DNA from: Streptomyces sp. NBC_01335
GTDB taxonomy: Bacteria; Actinomycetota; Actinomycetes; Streptomycetales; Streptomycetaceae
DNA: 64,000 bases
Assembly: GCF_035953295.1 (NCBI RefSeq)
Contig: NZ_CP108370.1
Span: 1,116,001-1,180,000, forward strand
Reading direction: 5' to 3'
A program made the translations under genes and the position numbers. Each line of letters opens with the position of its first letter. The first letter of the stretch is position 1. The notes under the pieces are model-generated. The model was not told the origin of the DNA, made no database searches, and saw only the letters and a list, made by a program, of their open reading frames with translations. This document shows positions 36,519 through 46,190 of this stretch, in pieces.

Positions 36519-38426
36519 ATGGACATCGGCACGCAGGGCGCGCACGCCCCTGCCGAACTGGCCTGGCTGCGGGGCGTGGACGCCTACACCGTGGGCGCCT
36601 ACCCACATGCCGAGGAGGAGTTCCGGACCGCGGTGGGACTCGATCCCGGCATGGCGGACGCCTGGCTGGGCCTGCACGCGCTGCGCATCGACACCACCAC
36701 CGCCCTGCTGAGCATGTACCGGCACCGCGACCGCTTCGGCGAGCAGCGCACCCGGCACAAACGCACGCTCAACTCCTGGTACTGGCTGGGCTGGTGGGTT
36801 CAGCCGGTACTGGAGTCGCCGCGCGATCTGCTGCTGGCGCACGCCTCGCACTGGCTGGACGGCCGCCATGTGCCGGAGCTGGACCGGGCGTTGGCCGGGC
36901 TCCCGCCGGTCGACACCGACGCGCAGGTGCGCTTCCTGCACGCGTGCCGGGCCTATCTCGCCAAGGACTGGGAGCAGTTGGTCCGCTACACCGAGCGGCT
37001 GGTCGACGACCCGTTGCTCGGGATCGAGGCGCGGCTCTTCGGCGGGATGGCCCGGGTCCGGCTGGAGATGTACGGGCAGGCGGAGCCCCTGCTCTCCGCG
37101 GCGCTGATGCGCTGTCGCAGCGAGCAGCCGCAGCGCAAGGAGCTCCGGTACTGGCTGGCGCGGGCGCACGAGGGGACGGGGCGCAGCGCCGCCGCGCTCC
37201 CCCTCTACCGGGCGGTGCACCGGGTCGATCCCTCGTTCATGGACACCTCGGCCCGGCTGGCGGCCATCACGGATCACGACGGGTTCGACGATTCGGCCGG
37301 CCTCGCCCCGGCCGCCCTGAGCGGCTACGGCGCGGACGAGTTGGGCTCCGAGTCCCAGCCGGACGGCGACGCGCTGCTCGGTACGGACCTGGTGGACGGC
37401 CGTGACCCGTGGCTGGGCGGCGATCCGCTCGGCCCCGTCGCCCCGGTGATCACGACCGCGCCGGAGGGTGCGCGGGCCAAGCGGTCCGGGTCCGGCCGTG
37501 CGGGGCGTCCGGTGCCGCCCACCGGTCCGAGCGACCCCGCGCTGCTCGCCGACGCGCTCGCGGAGCTGGAGCGGATGGTCGGGCTCGATCCGGTCAAACG
37601 GCAGGTCAAGGCGCTCTCGGCACAGCTGAACATGGCGCGGCTCCGGGCCGAGCAGGGGCTTCCGGTCCAGCCGCCCAAGCGGCACTTCGTCTTCTCCGGC
37701 CCCTCGGGCACGGGGAAGACGACGGTCGCCCGCATCCTGGGCCGGGTCTTCTACGCGCTGGGCCTCCTCGGCGGCGATCACCTGGTGGAGGCCCAACGTT
37801 CCGATCTGGTGGGCGAGTTCCTCGGCCAGACCGCGGTCAAGGCCAATGAGCTGATCGACTCGGCGCTGGGCGGGGTGCTCTTCGTGGACGAGGCGTACAG
37901 CCTCGCCAACTCCGGTTACAGCAAGGGCGACGCGTACGGCGACGAGGCGCTCCAGGTCCTGCTGAAGCGGGCCGAGGACAACCGGGACCACCTGGTGGTC
38001 ATCCTCGCCGGCTACCCGGAGGGCATGGACCGGCTGCTGGCCACCAACCCGGGGCTCTCCTCCCGGTTCACCAGCCGGGTCGACTTCCCGAGCTACCGTC
38101 CGCTCGAACTCACCGCGATCGGCGGGGTGCTGGCCGCCGCCAACGGCGACCTCTGGGACGAGGAGGCCCTGGACGAGCTGCGCAGCGTCAGCGGCCACGT
38201 GGTCGAGCAGGGGTGGATCGACGAGCTGGGCAACGGCCGCTTCCTGCGCACCCTGTACGAGAAGAGCTGCGCCTACCGCGACCTGCGGCTCTCGGGTTAC
38301 ACCACGGCGCCGGGCCGCGCCGACCTGGCGACGCTGCGGCTGCCGGACCTGATGCAGGCGTACGGCGAGGTGCTCTCAGGCCGCGGCCCGGTGGGACGGG
38401 GCCAGACGGAGGCACCCGGGGCGTAG
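36519..38426 (+). CDS. EccA/CbxX-like AAA+ ATPase with N-terminal TPR-like domain
   Basis: The 635-residue protein has an N-terminal helical repeat region (about 10-260; AWLRGVDAYTVGAYPHAEEE) like the TPR domain of EccA. After a disordered linker comes a CbxX/CfqX AAA+ domain with Walker A GPSGTGKTTVARIL (about 393), Walker B GGVLFVDEAYSLA (about 453) and arginine finger region NPGLSSRFTSRVDF. EccA proteins help type VII secretion, but no other T7SS gene lies in the window. ATG 36519 follows GTGGGGGAC; the frame is open to 36285 without a binding site. Confidence 0.9.
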   Translation: MDIGTQGAHAPAELAWLRGVDAYTVGAYPHAEEEFRTAVGLDPGMADAWLGLHALRIDTTTALLSMYRHRDRFGEQRTRHKRTLNSWYWLGWWVQPVLESPRDLLLAHASHWLDGRHVPELDRALAGLPPVDTDAQVRFLHACRAYLAKDWEQLVRYTERLVDDPLLGIEARLFGGMARVRLEMYGQAEPLLSAALMRCRSEQPQRKELRYWLARAHEGTGRSAAALPLYRAVHRVDPSFMDTSARLAAITDHDGFDDSAGLAPAALSGYGADELGSESQPDGDALLGTDLVDGRDPWLGGDPLGPVAPVITTAPEGARAKRSGSGRAGRPVPPTGPSDPALLADALAELERMVGLDPVKRQVKALSAQLNMARLRAEQGLPVQPPKRHFVFSGPSGTGKTTVARILGRVFYALGLLGGDHLVEAQRSDLVGEFLGQTAVKANELIDSALGGVLFVDEAYSLANSGYSKGDAYGDEALQVLLKRAEDNRDHLVVILAGYPEGMDRLLATNPGLSSRFTSRVDFPSYRPLELTAIGGVLAAANGDLWDEEALDELRSVSGHVVEQGWIDELGNGRFLRTLYEKSCAYRDLRLSGYTTAPGRADLATLRLPDLMQAYGEVLSGRGPVGRGQTEAPGA

Positions 38427-38442
38427 ACCCGATGGTACGGCG

Positions 38443-38476
38443 GTGGGCCCGCCCGGCAGTCGCCGGACGGGCCCAC
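38443..38476. terminator. bidirectional hairpin terminator
   Basis: A 15-bp stem with one mismatch (38443-38457 against 38462-38476, loop AGTC) lies between the convergent AAA+ and CNNM genes. Confidence 0.8.
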
Positions 38477-38498
38477 TCGCGTATCGGGAGATTCACCC

Positions 38499-39611
38499 TC
38501 AGCCGATGTCGGCCATGGCCGCCTTCGGCTCGGGCGCCCGGTGCTCCGGGGGTACGTCGACCGTCCGGCGCGGTACCGAGACGCGGTGGGCGGGGTCGCG
38601 GACCTCGCCCACCAGCATTTCCAGCACGTCCTCCAGGGCGACGAGTCCGAGGACCTTGCCCTGGGCGTCGGCGACCTGGGCCAGGTGGGTCGCGGCCCGG
38701 CGCATCACGGTCAGGGCGTCGTCCAGCGGGAGCTCGGCCCGGACGGTCGCCATCGGGCGCCAGACGTGCTGGGGCACGGCGCGCTCGCCGTCCTCCAGGT
38801 CGAGGACGTCCTTGACGTGCAGGTAGCCCATGAACGGGCCGCCGCGCTCGGCGCGGACCGGGAAGCGCGAGAAGCCGGTCCGTACGGTGAGCTCCTCGAC
38901 CCGGCGCGGGGTGACGGACGGGTCGACCGTCACCAGCGAGCCGTTCTCCAGGAGCACGTCCGTGACGGGCCTGCTGCCGAGTTCCAGGGCGTCCTCCAGG
39001 CGTTCCTGCGCCTCGGGCTCCAGGAGCCCGGCCTGACCGGAGTCCTCCACCAGCCGGTTCAGCTGCTCGCTGGTGAAGACGGCTTCGACCTCGTCCTTGG
39101 GCTCGACCCGGAAGAGCCTCAGCACGAGCCGGGCGCAGGCGCCGAGCGCCGCGGTGACCGGGCGGCAGAGCCGGGCGAAGCCCACCAGGGCGGGGCTGAG
39201 CCAGAGGGCCGTCTTCTCCGGGGCGGCCATCGCCAGGTTCTTCGGGACCATCTCTCCGACGACGAGGTGGAGGACGACCACGAAGACGAGGGCGAGGACG
39301 TACCCGAGCGGGTGGACGAACCCCTCGGGCACGTGTGCCGCGTGGAAGACGGGTTCCAGGAGGTGGGCGACGGTCGGTTCGGCGACGGCGCCCAGGGTGA
39401 GCGAGCAGACGGTGATGCCGAACTGTGCGGCGGCCATCATCTGCGGGAGGTTCTCCAGGCCGTACAGCACCTTGTGGGCGCGGGCCGATCCACTCGCGGC
39501 GAGCGGTTCGACCTGGCTGCGGCGGACCGAGACGAGCGCGAACTCGGCACCGACGAAGAAGCCGTTCGCGAGGACCAGGAGTCCGGCGAAGAGCAGTTGG
39601 ACCAGGCTCAT
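38499..39611 (-). CDS. CNNM/CorC-family membrane protein (DUF21-CBS)
   Basis: The 370-residue protein has a DUF21 membrane domain (about 1-190; LANGFFVGAEFALVSVRRSQ, VVLHLVVGEMVPKNLAMAAP) and a CBS pair (about 210-345; FSRFPVRAERGGPFMGYLHV then LVALEDVLEMLVGEVRDP). Relatives are Mg2+/Co2+ exporters. It lacks the C-terminal CorC_HlyC domain that its partner has. Its start overlaps the stop of the upstream gene by four bases (39608-39611), so the pair probably works as a heteromer. Confidence 0.92.
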   Translation of the reverse strand: MSLVQLLFAGLLVLANGFFVGAEFALVSVRRSQVEPLAASGSARAHKVLYGLENLPQMMAAAQFGITVCSLTLGAVAEPTVAHLLEPVFHAAHVPEGFVHPLGYVLALVFVVVLHLVVGEMVPKNLAMAAPEKTALWLSPALVGFARLCRPVTAALGACARLVLRLFRVEPKDEVEAVFTSEQLNRLVEDSGQAGLLEPEAQERLEDALELGSRPVTDVLLENGSLVTVDPSVTPRRVEELTVRTGFSRFPVRAERGGPFMGYLHVKDVLDLEDGERAVPQHVWRPMATVRAELPLDDALTVMRRAATHLAQVADAQGKVLGLVALEDVLEMLVGEVRDPAHRVSVPRRTVDVPPEHRAPEPKAAMADIG

Positions 39612-41053
39612 CGGGTGGCCTCCTGCAGGGTCCGGGCGGAGGCCGCGAGGCGGTCGCCGTCCAAGGGGGCTTCCGCGAGATCCGTGCCGCCCGGCTGCCC
39701 GGCCGACTGCCCGCCCAGAGACCCGTCCGGCTGCCCGGACACGTCAGCGGTGCGGACGAAGCGGACCTGCTCGGCCCGGTAGTGGCCCACCTGGCGGACG
39801 GAGATCCGCCAGCCGGGCAGTCCGGTGCGGTCGCCGGGTGCGGGGATGCGCCCGAGGAGGTCGGCGACGAGTCCGGCGACGGTCTCGTACGGGCCGTCGG
39901 GCACGTCGAGGCCTATCCGGCGGAGGCTGAGGACGCGGCAGCTGCCGTCCGCGTCCCAGGCGGGGCGGCCGTCCTCGCCGGTGACGGAGACCAGCTCGGG
40001 CCGGTCGGCGCCTTCGGCGTCGTGCTCGTCGCGGACCTCGCCGACGAGCTCCTCGATGATGTCCTCCAGCGTGACGACACCGGCGGTACCGCCGTACTCG
40101 TCGACGACGACGGCTATCGGCTGCTCGTTGCGGAGCCGCTGGAGCAGTTGTTCGACGGGCAGGGACTCGGGGACCAGCAGCGGCGGGACGGCGATCCGGC
40201 CGGCCGGGGTACGCAGCCGCTCGGCGGCCGGGACCGCGAGGGCGTCCTTGAGGTGGACCATGCCGACGACCTCGTCGATGCGTTCCCGGTAGACCGGGAA
40301 GCGGGAGAGGCCGGTGGCGCGGGTCAGGTTGAGGACGTCGGCCGCGGTGGCGGTGGACTGGAGGGCGCTGACCCGGACCCGGGGGGTCATGACGTGCTGA
40401 GCGGTGAGACCGCCGAGCGACAGGGTCCGTACGAAGAGGTCGGCGGTGTCCTGTTCCAGGGTGCCGGCCTCCGCGGAGTGCCGGGCCAGCGAGACCAGCT
40501 CGCCCGGGGTGCGGGCGGAGGCCAGCTCGTCGGTGGGCTCGACACCCAGCAGCCGGACGAGCCGGTTGGCGAGCGTGTTCAGCGCCGTGATCACCGGGCG
40601 GAGCGCGGTGGCGAAGCGGTGCTGGGGGCCGGCGACGAACCGGGCGACCTGGAGGGGCTTGGAGACGGCCCAGTTCTTGGGCACCAGTTCACCGATGACC
40701 ATCTGCACCGCGGAGGCGAGCAGCATGCCGGTCACCACGCTGATGGTGGGTACGGCCTTGGCGGGCAGGCCGGTGGCGGTGAGCGGTCCGGTGAAGAGCT
40801 GGGCGAGCGCCGGTTCGGCGAGCATGCCGACGACCAGCGAGGTGATGGTGATGCCGAGCTGGGTGCCGGACAGCTGGAAGGAGAGTTCGCGCAGCGCGTC
40901 GACGACGGTGCGCGCGCGCCGGTCGCCTTCCTGGGCCGCGCGTTCCGCCTCGGGTTTCTCGACGGTGACGAGGCCGAACTCGGCCGCGACGAAGAAGCCG
41001 TTGGCCAGGATGAGAAGGAATGCCGCGATGAGCAGCAGCAGGGGGGTGGTCAT
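39608..41053 (-). CDS. CNNM/CorC-family membrane protein (DUF21-CBS-CorC_HlyC)
   Basis: The 481-residue protein has the DUF21 membrane domain (LANGFFVAAEFGLVTVEKPE, MVIGELVPKNWAVSKPLQVA), two CBS motifs (FPVYRERIDEVVGMVHLKDA; VDEYGGTAGVVTLEDIIEEL) and a C-terminal CorC_HlyC domain (about 350-450; RRIGLDVPDGPYETVAGLVA). Older annotations call such proteins hemolysins; ion export is the better-supported role. CGGAGG precedes ATG 41053. It is the first gene of a two-gene operon. Confidence 0.93.
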   Translation of the reverse strand: MTTPLLLLIAAFLLILANGFFVAAEFGLVTVEKPEAERAAQEGDRRARTVVDALRELSFQLSGTQLGITITSLVVGMLAEPALAQLFTGPLTATGLPAKAVPTISVVTGMLLASAVQMVIGELVPKNWAVSKPLQVARFVAGPQHRFATALRPVITALNTLANRLVRLLGVEPTDELASARTPGELVSLARHSAEAGTLEQDTADLFVRTLSLGGLTAQHVMTPRVRVSALQSTATAADVLNLTRATGLSRFPVYRERIDEVVGMVHLKDALAVPAAERLRTPAGRIAVPPLLVPESLPVEQLLQRLRNEQPIAVVVDEYGGTAGVVTLEDIIEELVGEVRDEHDAEGADRPELVSVTGEDGRPAWDADGSCRVLSLRRIGLDVPDGPYETVAGLVADLLGRIPAPGDRTGLPGWRISVRQVGHYRAEQVRFVRTADVSGQPDGSLGGQSAGQPGGTDLAEAPLDGDRLAASARTLQEATR

Positions 41054-41141
41054 ACCGCCGCCTCCGGGGAAGGGGCGGCGCAGGTACTACCGGACGATCC
41101 GTCCATTGCTGGAAGGAGTCACTCCTCGGGTCGCAGGAAAA

Positions 41142-41174
41142 GCCCCGCCGGTCTGCGGACCGTCTGGGCGGGGC
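41142..41174 (-). terminator. terminator of the rib-his-PH operon
   Basis: On the minus strand GCCCCGCC and GGCGGGGC pair (41167-41174 against 41142-41149) around an inner GGTC-CGCA-GACC hairpin, followed directly by TTTTCC. It lies between the PH-domain gene and the CNNM pair. Confidence 0.72.
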
Positions 41175-41312
41175 GGGGCGCCACTCGGCGCCGCCGAACC
41201 CCAGAGTAGTCAAGAATCGGTGCGTCCGGGCAGGGGCTCACGCCCCTCGGTCGGGCGCCCCCGCGCCCGCCCGTGCGCGCGGGCCCCGAATTCCCGTCGG
41301 GCCGAGGCAGGT

Positions 41313-41774
41313 TCAGGCTTCGACGCTGCTGCCGTGTGCCGCGACGAGCCGGCGGAGCTCCCCGGCGTCCCGTACGGCCTGCTGCTTGGAGAGGCCGGGC
41401 TGGATGCCGAGGGCGGGCAGGTTGGTGCCGTCGCTGAGGCCGAGGAAGAGCCAGGGGTCGCCGGCCCTCAGGTTCACCTGGAGGATCTGTGCCCAGGCCA
41501 GCCGCCGGGTCCGGGTGAGGTTGACGACGGTCAGCCCGTCCTCGTCGGCGACGATCTTGGGCCGGGCGAGCAGGACGAGGACCCCGGAGAAGAGGACCGC
41601 GAAGACGATGAAGGTCACCCGGTCCCCCGGACCGAGGCTCTCCAGCATCAGCGCCACGACGGTGATGACGGCGAAGAGCGCCACCGCGATGGTGAGCAGG
41701 ACCAGCCGGGTGAGGCCCGGCCGGAAGGTGACCGGGAGGACCGGCTGTCCGGTCCGGGGGGTGGGGGCGGACAT
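41313..41774 (-). CDS. PH-domain membrane protein
   Basis: The 153-residue protein has two membrane segments (about 22-45 and 50-68) and a bacterial PH-like domain (IVADEDGLTVVNLTRTRRLA, WAQILQVNLRAGDPWLFLGL). Function unknown. It follows hisG by 54 bases in the same direction and is probably the last gene of the rib-his transcript. Confidence 0.85.
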   Translation of the reverse strand: MSAPTPRTGQPVLPVTFRPGLTRLVLLTIAVALFAVITVVALMLESLGPGDRVTFIVFAVLFSGVLVLLARPKIVADEDGLTVVNLTRTRRLAWAQILQVNLRAGDPWLFLGLSDGTNLPALGIQPGLSKQQAVRDAGELRRLVAAHGSSVEA

Positions 41775-41828
41775 CAGGTGCTTCTGTCCTCTGCTCGATG
41801 TGCGGGGTATACGGGAGCCGGGCTCCGG

Positions 41829-42677
41829 TCAGAGCCGGCAGGCGTGGATCGCCGTGGTGAGGATGGCGCGGGCGCCGAGCTCGTACAGGTCGTCCATGAT
41901 CCGCTGCGCTTCGCGGGAGGCGACCATGGAACGGACGGCGACCCAGCCCTCGTGGTGCAGCGGGGAGACGGTCGGCGACTCCAGGCCCGGGGTGAGGGCG
42001 ACCGCGCGCTCCAGGTGCTCGACGCGGCAGTCGTAGTCCATCATCACGTACGTCCGGGCGACCAGGACGCCCTGGAGGCGGCGGAGGAACTGCTGGACCT
42101 TGGGCTCGTCGGTGCCGGCGCCGGTGCGGCGGATGACGACGGCCTCGGACTTCATGATCGGCTCGCCGATCACTTCGAGTCCGGCGTTGCGCATGCTGGT
42201 GCCGGTCTCGACCACGTCGGCGATGACCTGGGCCACGCCGAGCTCGATGGCGGTCTCGACCGCGCCGTCGAGGTGGACGACGGAGGCCTTGACGCCGTTG
42301 TCCGCGAGGTGCTTGGCGACGATGCCCTCGTAGGAGGTGGCGATCGTCATGCCGTCGAAGTCCTGCGGGCCCTCGGCGGTGCCGGGCTTGGTGGCGTAGC
42401 GGAAGGTCGAGCGGGCGAAGCCGAGCTGGAGGATCTCCTCGGCGTCGGCCCCGGAGTCCAGCAGCAGGTCGCGGCCGGTGATGCCGATGTCGAGGCGGCC
42501 GGAGCTCACGTAGATCGCGATGTCCCGGGGCCGCAGGTAGAAGAACTCGACCTCGTTGACGGGGTCGACGAGGACGAGCTCCTTCGACTCCTTGCGCTGC
42601 TGGTAACCGGCCTCATGGAGCATCGCCATCGCAGGCCCGGAGAGTGAACCCTTGTTGGGGACGGCGATGCGCAGCAT
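41829..42677 (-). CDS. hisG: ATP phosphoribosyltransferase (long form)
   Basis: HisG joins ATP and PRPP in the first step of histidine synthesis. At 282 residues it is the long form, with a catalytic part (LRIAVPNKGSLSGPAMAMLH; RPRDIAIYVSSGRLDIGITG) and a C-terminal ACT-like regulatory domain (about 210-282) for histidine feedback. The PRPP-binding region reads DVVETGTSMRNAGLEV. It lies 88 bases after hisE, in the order hisE-hisG. Confidence 0.98.
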   Translation of the reverse strand: MLRIAVPNKGSLSGPAMAMLHEAGYQQRKESKELVLVDPVNEVEFFYLRPRDIAIYVSSGRLDIGITGRDLLLDSGADAEEILQLGFARSTFRYATKPGTAEGPQDFDGMTIATSYEGIVAKHLADNGVKASVVHLDGAVETAIELGVAQVIADVVETGTSMRNAGLEVIGEPIMKSEAVVIRRTGAGTDEPKVQQFLRRLQGVLVARTYVMMDYDCRVEHLERAVALTPGLESPTVSPLHHEGWVAVRSMVASREAQRIMDDLYELGARAILTTAIHACRL

Positions 42678-42765
42678 GAGCTCGGGTTTCCTTTGTACGA
42701 AGGAGTGTGCGGACGGTCCTGCGGGCGTGCGGGAGTTCTGGCGGTGCGGCGGGGAGAGGCGTTGC

Positions 42766-43038
42766 TCAGAGGTGGGCGTAGACGTCGTCGAGGGAGATCC
42801 CGCGCGCGACCATCATCACCTGGACGTGGTAGAGCAGCTGCGAGATCTCCTCGGCGGCCGCTTCCTTGCCCTCGTACTCGGCGGCCATCCAGACCTCGGC
42901 GGCCTCCTCGACGACCTTCTTGCCGATGGCATGGACCCCCTTGCCCACCAGTTCGGCGGTGCGCGAGGTGGAGGGGTCGCCGTCCGCTGCCTTGAGCGTC
43001 AGCTCGGCGAAGAGTTCTTCGAAGGTTTTGTTGGCCAT
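42766..43038 (-). CDS. hisE: phosphoribosyl-ATP pyrophosphohydrolase
   Basis: The 90-residue protein matches HisE, which removes pyrophosphate from phosphoribosyl-ATP, the second step of histidine synthesis. The MazG-like metal site is seen in [20 protein letters not shown] then [20 protein letters not shown]. It begins 34 bases after ribH, so histidine genes share the riboflavin transcript. Confidence 0.97.
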   Translation of the reverse strand: MANKTFEELFAELTLKAADGDPSTSRTAELVGKGVHAIGKKVVEEAAEVWMAAEYEGKEAAAEEISQLLYHVQVMMVARGISLDDVYAHL

Positions 43039-43072
43039 GATGGTCCCTAGAATACGGGGTCCCCGCCCGCCC

Positions 43073-43558
43073 TCAGCGCCAGGGTTCGCTGACGGTGCGC
43101 AGCGTGGTGGCGGTCGCGACGGCGGCGGTGACCGCTTCGTGGCCCTTGTCCTCGGTGGACCCTTCCAGACCGGCCCGGTCCAGCGCCTGCTCCTCGGTGT
43201 CGCAGGTGAGGACGCCGAATCCGACGGGGACGCCGGTGTCGACGGTGACCTGGGTGAGTCCGGCGGTGACGCCCTGGGAGACGTACTCGAAGTGCGGGGT
43301 GCCGCCGCGGATGATCACGCCGAGGGCGACGACCGCGTCGTAGCCGCGTCCGGCGAGGACCTTGGCGACGACCGGGAGTTCGAAGCTGCCCGGGACGCGC
43401 AGCAGGGTGGGTTCCTGGATGCCGAGTTCGCCGAGCGCGCGCAGGGCGCCGTCGACGAGGCCGTCCATGACCTTCTCGTGCCACTGGGCGGCGACGACCG
43501 CCACGCGGAGGTCCTCGCAGTTGCTCACGGACAGTTCGGGTGCGCCCTTGCCGCTCAT
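43073..43558 (-). CDS. ribH: 6,7-dimethyl-8-ribityllumazine synthase
   Basis: The 161-residue RibH condenses the ribityl-diamino-pyrimidine with dihydroxybutanone phosphate. Signatures include [20 protein letters not shown], the substrate motif [12 protein letters not shown], and [16 protein letters not shown] with the catalytic His in PHFEYV. It normally forms 60-subunit capsids. It starts 54 bases after ribBA in the FMN-riboswitch operon. Confidence 0.98.
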   Translation of the reverse strand: MSGKGAPELSVSNCEDLRVAVVAAQWHEKVMDGLVDGALRALGELGIQEPTLLRVPGSFELPVVAKVLAGRGYDAVVALGVIIRGGTPHFEYVSQGVTAGLTQVTVDTGVPVGFGVLTCDTEEQALDRAGLEGSTEDKGHEAVTAAVATATTLRTVSEPWR

Positions 43559-43612
43559 GTTCTCTCCTACCGTTCTTCGGGTCGTTCTTCGGGGTCTGGG
43601 GGGTGCGTCGGT

Positions 43613-44899
43613 CTACTGGTTGCCGCAGGTGGAGGCGGGCACGCCGTCGAGCCACGGCAGGTCGTGCCCCATCCGGTCCCGCTTGGTGCGCAGGTAGCGC
43701 AGGTTGTGCTCGCCGGCCTGTACGGGCATGGGCTCGCGGCCGTTGACGACGAGGCCGTAGCGGACCACGGCGGCGGTCTTGTCGGGGTTGTTGGTCATCA
43801 GCCGGAGGCTGTGCACCCCGAGGTCCTGGAGGATCTGGGCGCCGGCCGCGTAGTCGCGGGCGTCGGCGGGCAGGCCGAGTTCCAGGTTGGCGTCGAGGGT
43901 GTCGGAGCCGCGCTCCTGGAGTTCGTACGCGCGCAGCTTCGAGAGCAGGCCGATGCCCCGGCCCTCGTGGCCCCGGAGGTAGACGACGACGCCCCGGCCC
44001 TCGGCGGTGACCCGCTCCATGGAGGCCCGCAGCTGGGGGCCGCAGTCGCAGCGCTGGGACTGGAAGATGTCGCCGGTCAGGCATTCGGAGTGGATGCGGA
44101 CGAGGACGTCCTCGCCGTCGCCGATGTCCCCGTGCACCAGGGCGACGTGTTCGACGCCGTCCGTCACGGAGCGGTAGCCGTACCCGGTGAAGTCGCCGAA
44201 GGCGGTCGGCAGCCGTACCTCGGCCTCGCGCCGGACGGTGGGTTCGGCGCTGCGGCGGTAGGCGATCAGGTCCTCGATGGAGATGATCGTGAGGCCGTGC
44301 TTGCGGGCGAAGGGCACGAGTTCGGGGAGCCGCAGCATGACGCCGTCCTCGCCCGCGATCTCGACGATCGCGCCGACGGGGCGCAGTCCGGCGAGCCGGG
44401 CGAGGTCGACGGCGGCCTCGGTGTGGCCGTTGCGGACGAGCACTCCGCCGGCGCGGGCGCGCAGCGGGAAGACGTGTCCGGGCCGGACGAAGTCGCCGGG
44501 GCCGGCCGTGCCGCCCGCGAGCATCCGCAGGGTGGTGGCGCGGTCGGCGGCGGAGATGCCGGTGGTGACGCCGTACGCGGCGGAGGCGTCCACCGAGACG
44601 GTGAAGGCGGTCTTCATCGACTCGGTGTTGTGCTGGACCATCTGCGGGAGTTCGAGCCGGTCGAGCTCGTCGGCCTCCATGGGGGCGCAGATCAGGCCGC
44701 GGCACTCGCTCATCATGAACGCGATGACTTCGGGCGTGGCCTTCTGGGCGGCGATGACGAGGTCGCCCTCGTTCTCGCGGTCCTCGTCGTCGACGACCAC
44801 CACGGGGCGGCCGGCGGCGATGTCACGGATCGCCTGCTCGACGGGGTCGAGCGCGAGTTCCCGGTCGTGGTGCGAAGGGGTGGCGGGCTGGGCTGTCAT
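43613..44899 (-). CDS. ribBA: bifunctional DHBP synthase / GTP cyclohydrolase II
   Basis: The 428-residue protein fuses RibB (about 12-215; [20 protein letters not shown], the Mg2+-binding acidic loop) and RibA (about 218-425; zinc motif [15 protein letters not shown] then RASMER). They make dihydroxybutanone phosphate from ribulose phosphate and open the ring of GTP, feeding both branches of riboflavin synthesis. The ATG overlaps the ribM stop (ATGA). Confidence 0.98.
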   Translation of the reverse strand: MTAQPATPSHHDRELALDPVEQAIRDIAAGRPVVVVDDEDRENEGDLVIAAQKATPEVIAFMMSECRGLICAPMEADELDRLELPQMVQHNTESMKTAFTVSVDASAAYGVTTGISAADRATTLRMLAGGTAGPGDFVRPGHVFPLRARAGGVLVRNGHTEAAVDLARLAGLRPVGAIVEIAGEDGVMLRLPELVPFARKHGLTIISIEDLIAYRRSAEPTVRREAEVRLPTAFGDFTGYGYRSVTDGVEHVALVHGDIGDGEDVLVRIHSECLTGDIFQSQRCDCGPQLRASMERVTAEGRGVVVYLRGHEGRGIGLLSKLRAYELQERGSDTLDANLELGLPADARDYAAGAQILQDLGVHSLRLMTNNPDKTAAVVRYGLVVNGREPMPVQAGEHNLRYLRTKRDRMGHDLPWLDGVPASTCGNQ

Positions 44900-45540
44900 G
44901 CCGTTGCTCCTTCCAGACCGGCGGTGCGGGTACGCAGCCACCAGTCGCGCATGCCCCACAGGACCAGGGCGCCGTAGAGGACGTAGACGAAGCCGGAGAA
45001 GGCGAAGCCGTTGGCGAAGTTCAGCGGGACGCCGACCAGGTCGACCAGCAGCCAGGCGAACCAGAACTCGACCATGCCCCGCGCCTGGGCGTACATCGCG
45101 ACGATGGTGCCGACGAAGACGTACGCGTCGGGCCACGGGTCCCAGGACAGCTCGGGGAAGGCGGTGAACAGGCCGCCGACGGCGAGGGTGCCGACGACCG
45201 CGCCCGCGAGCAGCACGCCGCGTTCGCGCCAGGTGGCGAACCGTACGGCTATGGAGCCGTCCTGCGCCCGCTGCCTGCCTCGGGTCCAGGAGTACCAGCC
45301 GAGCAGCGAGACGACGATGACGACGAGCTGCTTGCCCGCGCTGCCGGAGAGGTGGGCGGAGGCGAAGGCGAAGAGCAGGATCGCGCCGGACAGGAGCTGG
45401 GCGGGCCAGGTCAGCACGGACCGCTTCCAGCCGAGGGCCAGGGCTATCAGACCGATCGTGTTGCCGATCATGTCCGACCACTTGATGTGCTGGTCGAGGA
45501 CGGTGAACGCCTCGGAGTTGAGCCAGTCGGCGGCGCTCAC
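44896..45540 (-). CDS. ribM: PnuC-like riboflavin transporter
   Basis: The 214-residue membrane protein has seven or so hydrophobic segments and the PnuC-family signature ([40 protein letters not shown]). PnuC proteins carry nicotinamide riboside, but the actinobacterial type encoded inside FMN-riboswitch operons (RibM/PnuX) carries riboflavin. Position between ribE and ribBA, with four-base overlaps on both sides, supports the latter. Confidence 0.9.
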   Translation of the reverse strand: MSAADWLNSEAFTVLDQHIKWSDMIGNTIGLIALALGWKRSVLTWPAQLLSGAILLFAFASAHLSGSAGKQLVVIVVSLLGWYSWTRGRQRAQDGSIAVRFATWRERGVLLAGAVVGTLAVGGLFTAFPELSWDPWPDAYVFVGTIVAMYAQARGMVEFWFAWLLVDLVGVPLNFANGFAFSGFVYVLYGALVLWGMRDWWLRTRTAGLEGATA

Positions 45541-46190
45541 TTCGCGGTCTCCTCGTCGGTGTCGCCCCGGTTGCCGGAGCCGGTGTCGCCCTGAATGCCG
45601 GAACGGTCGCCGAGCAGGCGCTCGACGTACTTCGCGATGACGTCCACCTCCAGGTTGACCGGGTCGCCGGGCTGCTTGAGGCCGAGCGTGGTCAGCGCGA
45701 GGGTGGTCGGGATGAGGCTGACGGTGAAGTGGTCGGGGCCGGCGTCGACGACGGTGAGGCTCACTCCGTCGACGGTGATCGAGCCCTTCTCGACCACGTA
45801 CCGGGTCAGTTCCGCGGGCAGCGAGACCTTGACGATCTCCCAGTTCTCCGAGGGGGTTCGGGCGAGGATGTGGCCGGTGCCGTCCACGTGCCCCTGCACG
45901 ATGTGGCCGCCGAGCCGGCCGCCGAGCGCCATGGGGCGCTCCAGGTTGACGCGGGAGCCGGCGGTGAGCGCGCCGAGGCTGGAGCGTTTGAGCGTCTCGG
46001 CCATGACGTCGGCGGTGAACTCGTGCTCGCCGGTCTCGACGACCGTCAGGCAGACACCGTTGACGGCGATCGAATCGCCGTGCTTGGCACCTTCGGTGAC
46101 GACGGGTCCGCGCAGCCGGAAGCGGGAGGCGTCGTCGAGTTCCTCGACGGCGGTGACCTCACCCAGTTCTTCGACAATTCCGGTGAACAC
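45537..46190 (-). CDS. ribE: riboflavin synthase alpha chain
   Basis: The 217-residue protein begins with the invariant [11 protein letters not shown] and has the two similar barrel halves of riboflavin synthase (about 1-97, with [13 protein letters not shown], and 98-200, with [17 protein letters not shown]). It dismutates two lumazines to riboflavin. The GTG start shares one base with the ribD stop. The C-terminal 20 residues are a Gly/Asp/Asn-rich tail. Confidence 0.97.
   Translation of the reverse strand: MFTGIVEELGEVTAVEELDDASRFRLRGPVVTEGAKHGDSIAVNGVCLTVVETGEHEFTADVMAETLKRSSLGALTAGSRVNLERPMALGGRLGGHIVQGHVDGTGHILARTPSENWEIVKVSLPAELTRYVVEKGSITVDGVSLTVVDAGPDHFTVSLIPTTLALTTLGLKQPGDPVNLEVDVIAKYVERLLGDRSGIQGDTGSGNRGDTDEETAK

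Noticed and set aside
41142..41174. Mn2+ (yybP-ykoY) or Mg2+ riboswitch before the CNNM genes
   Set aside because: Consensus blocks of those riboswitches are absent; the hairpin followed by TTTT fits a terminator better.
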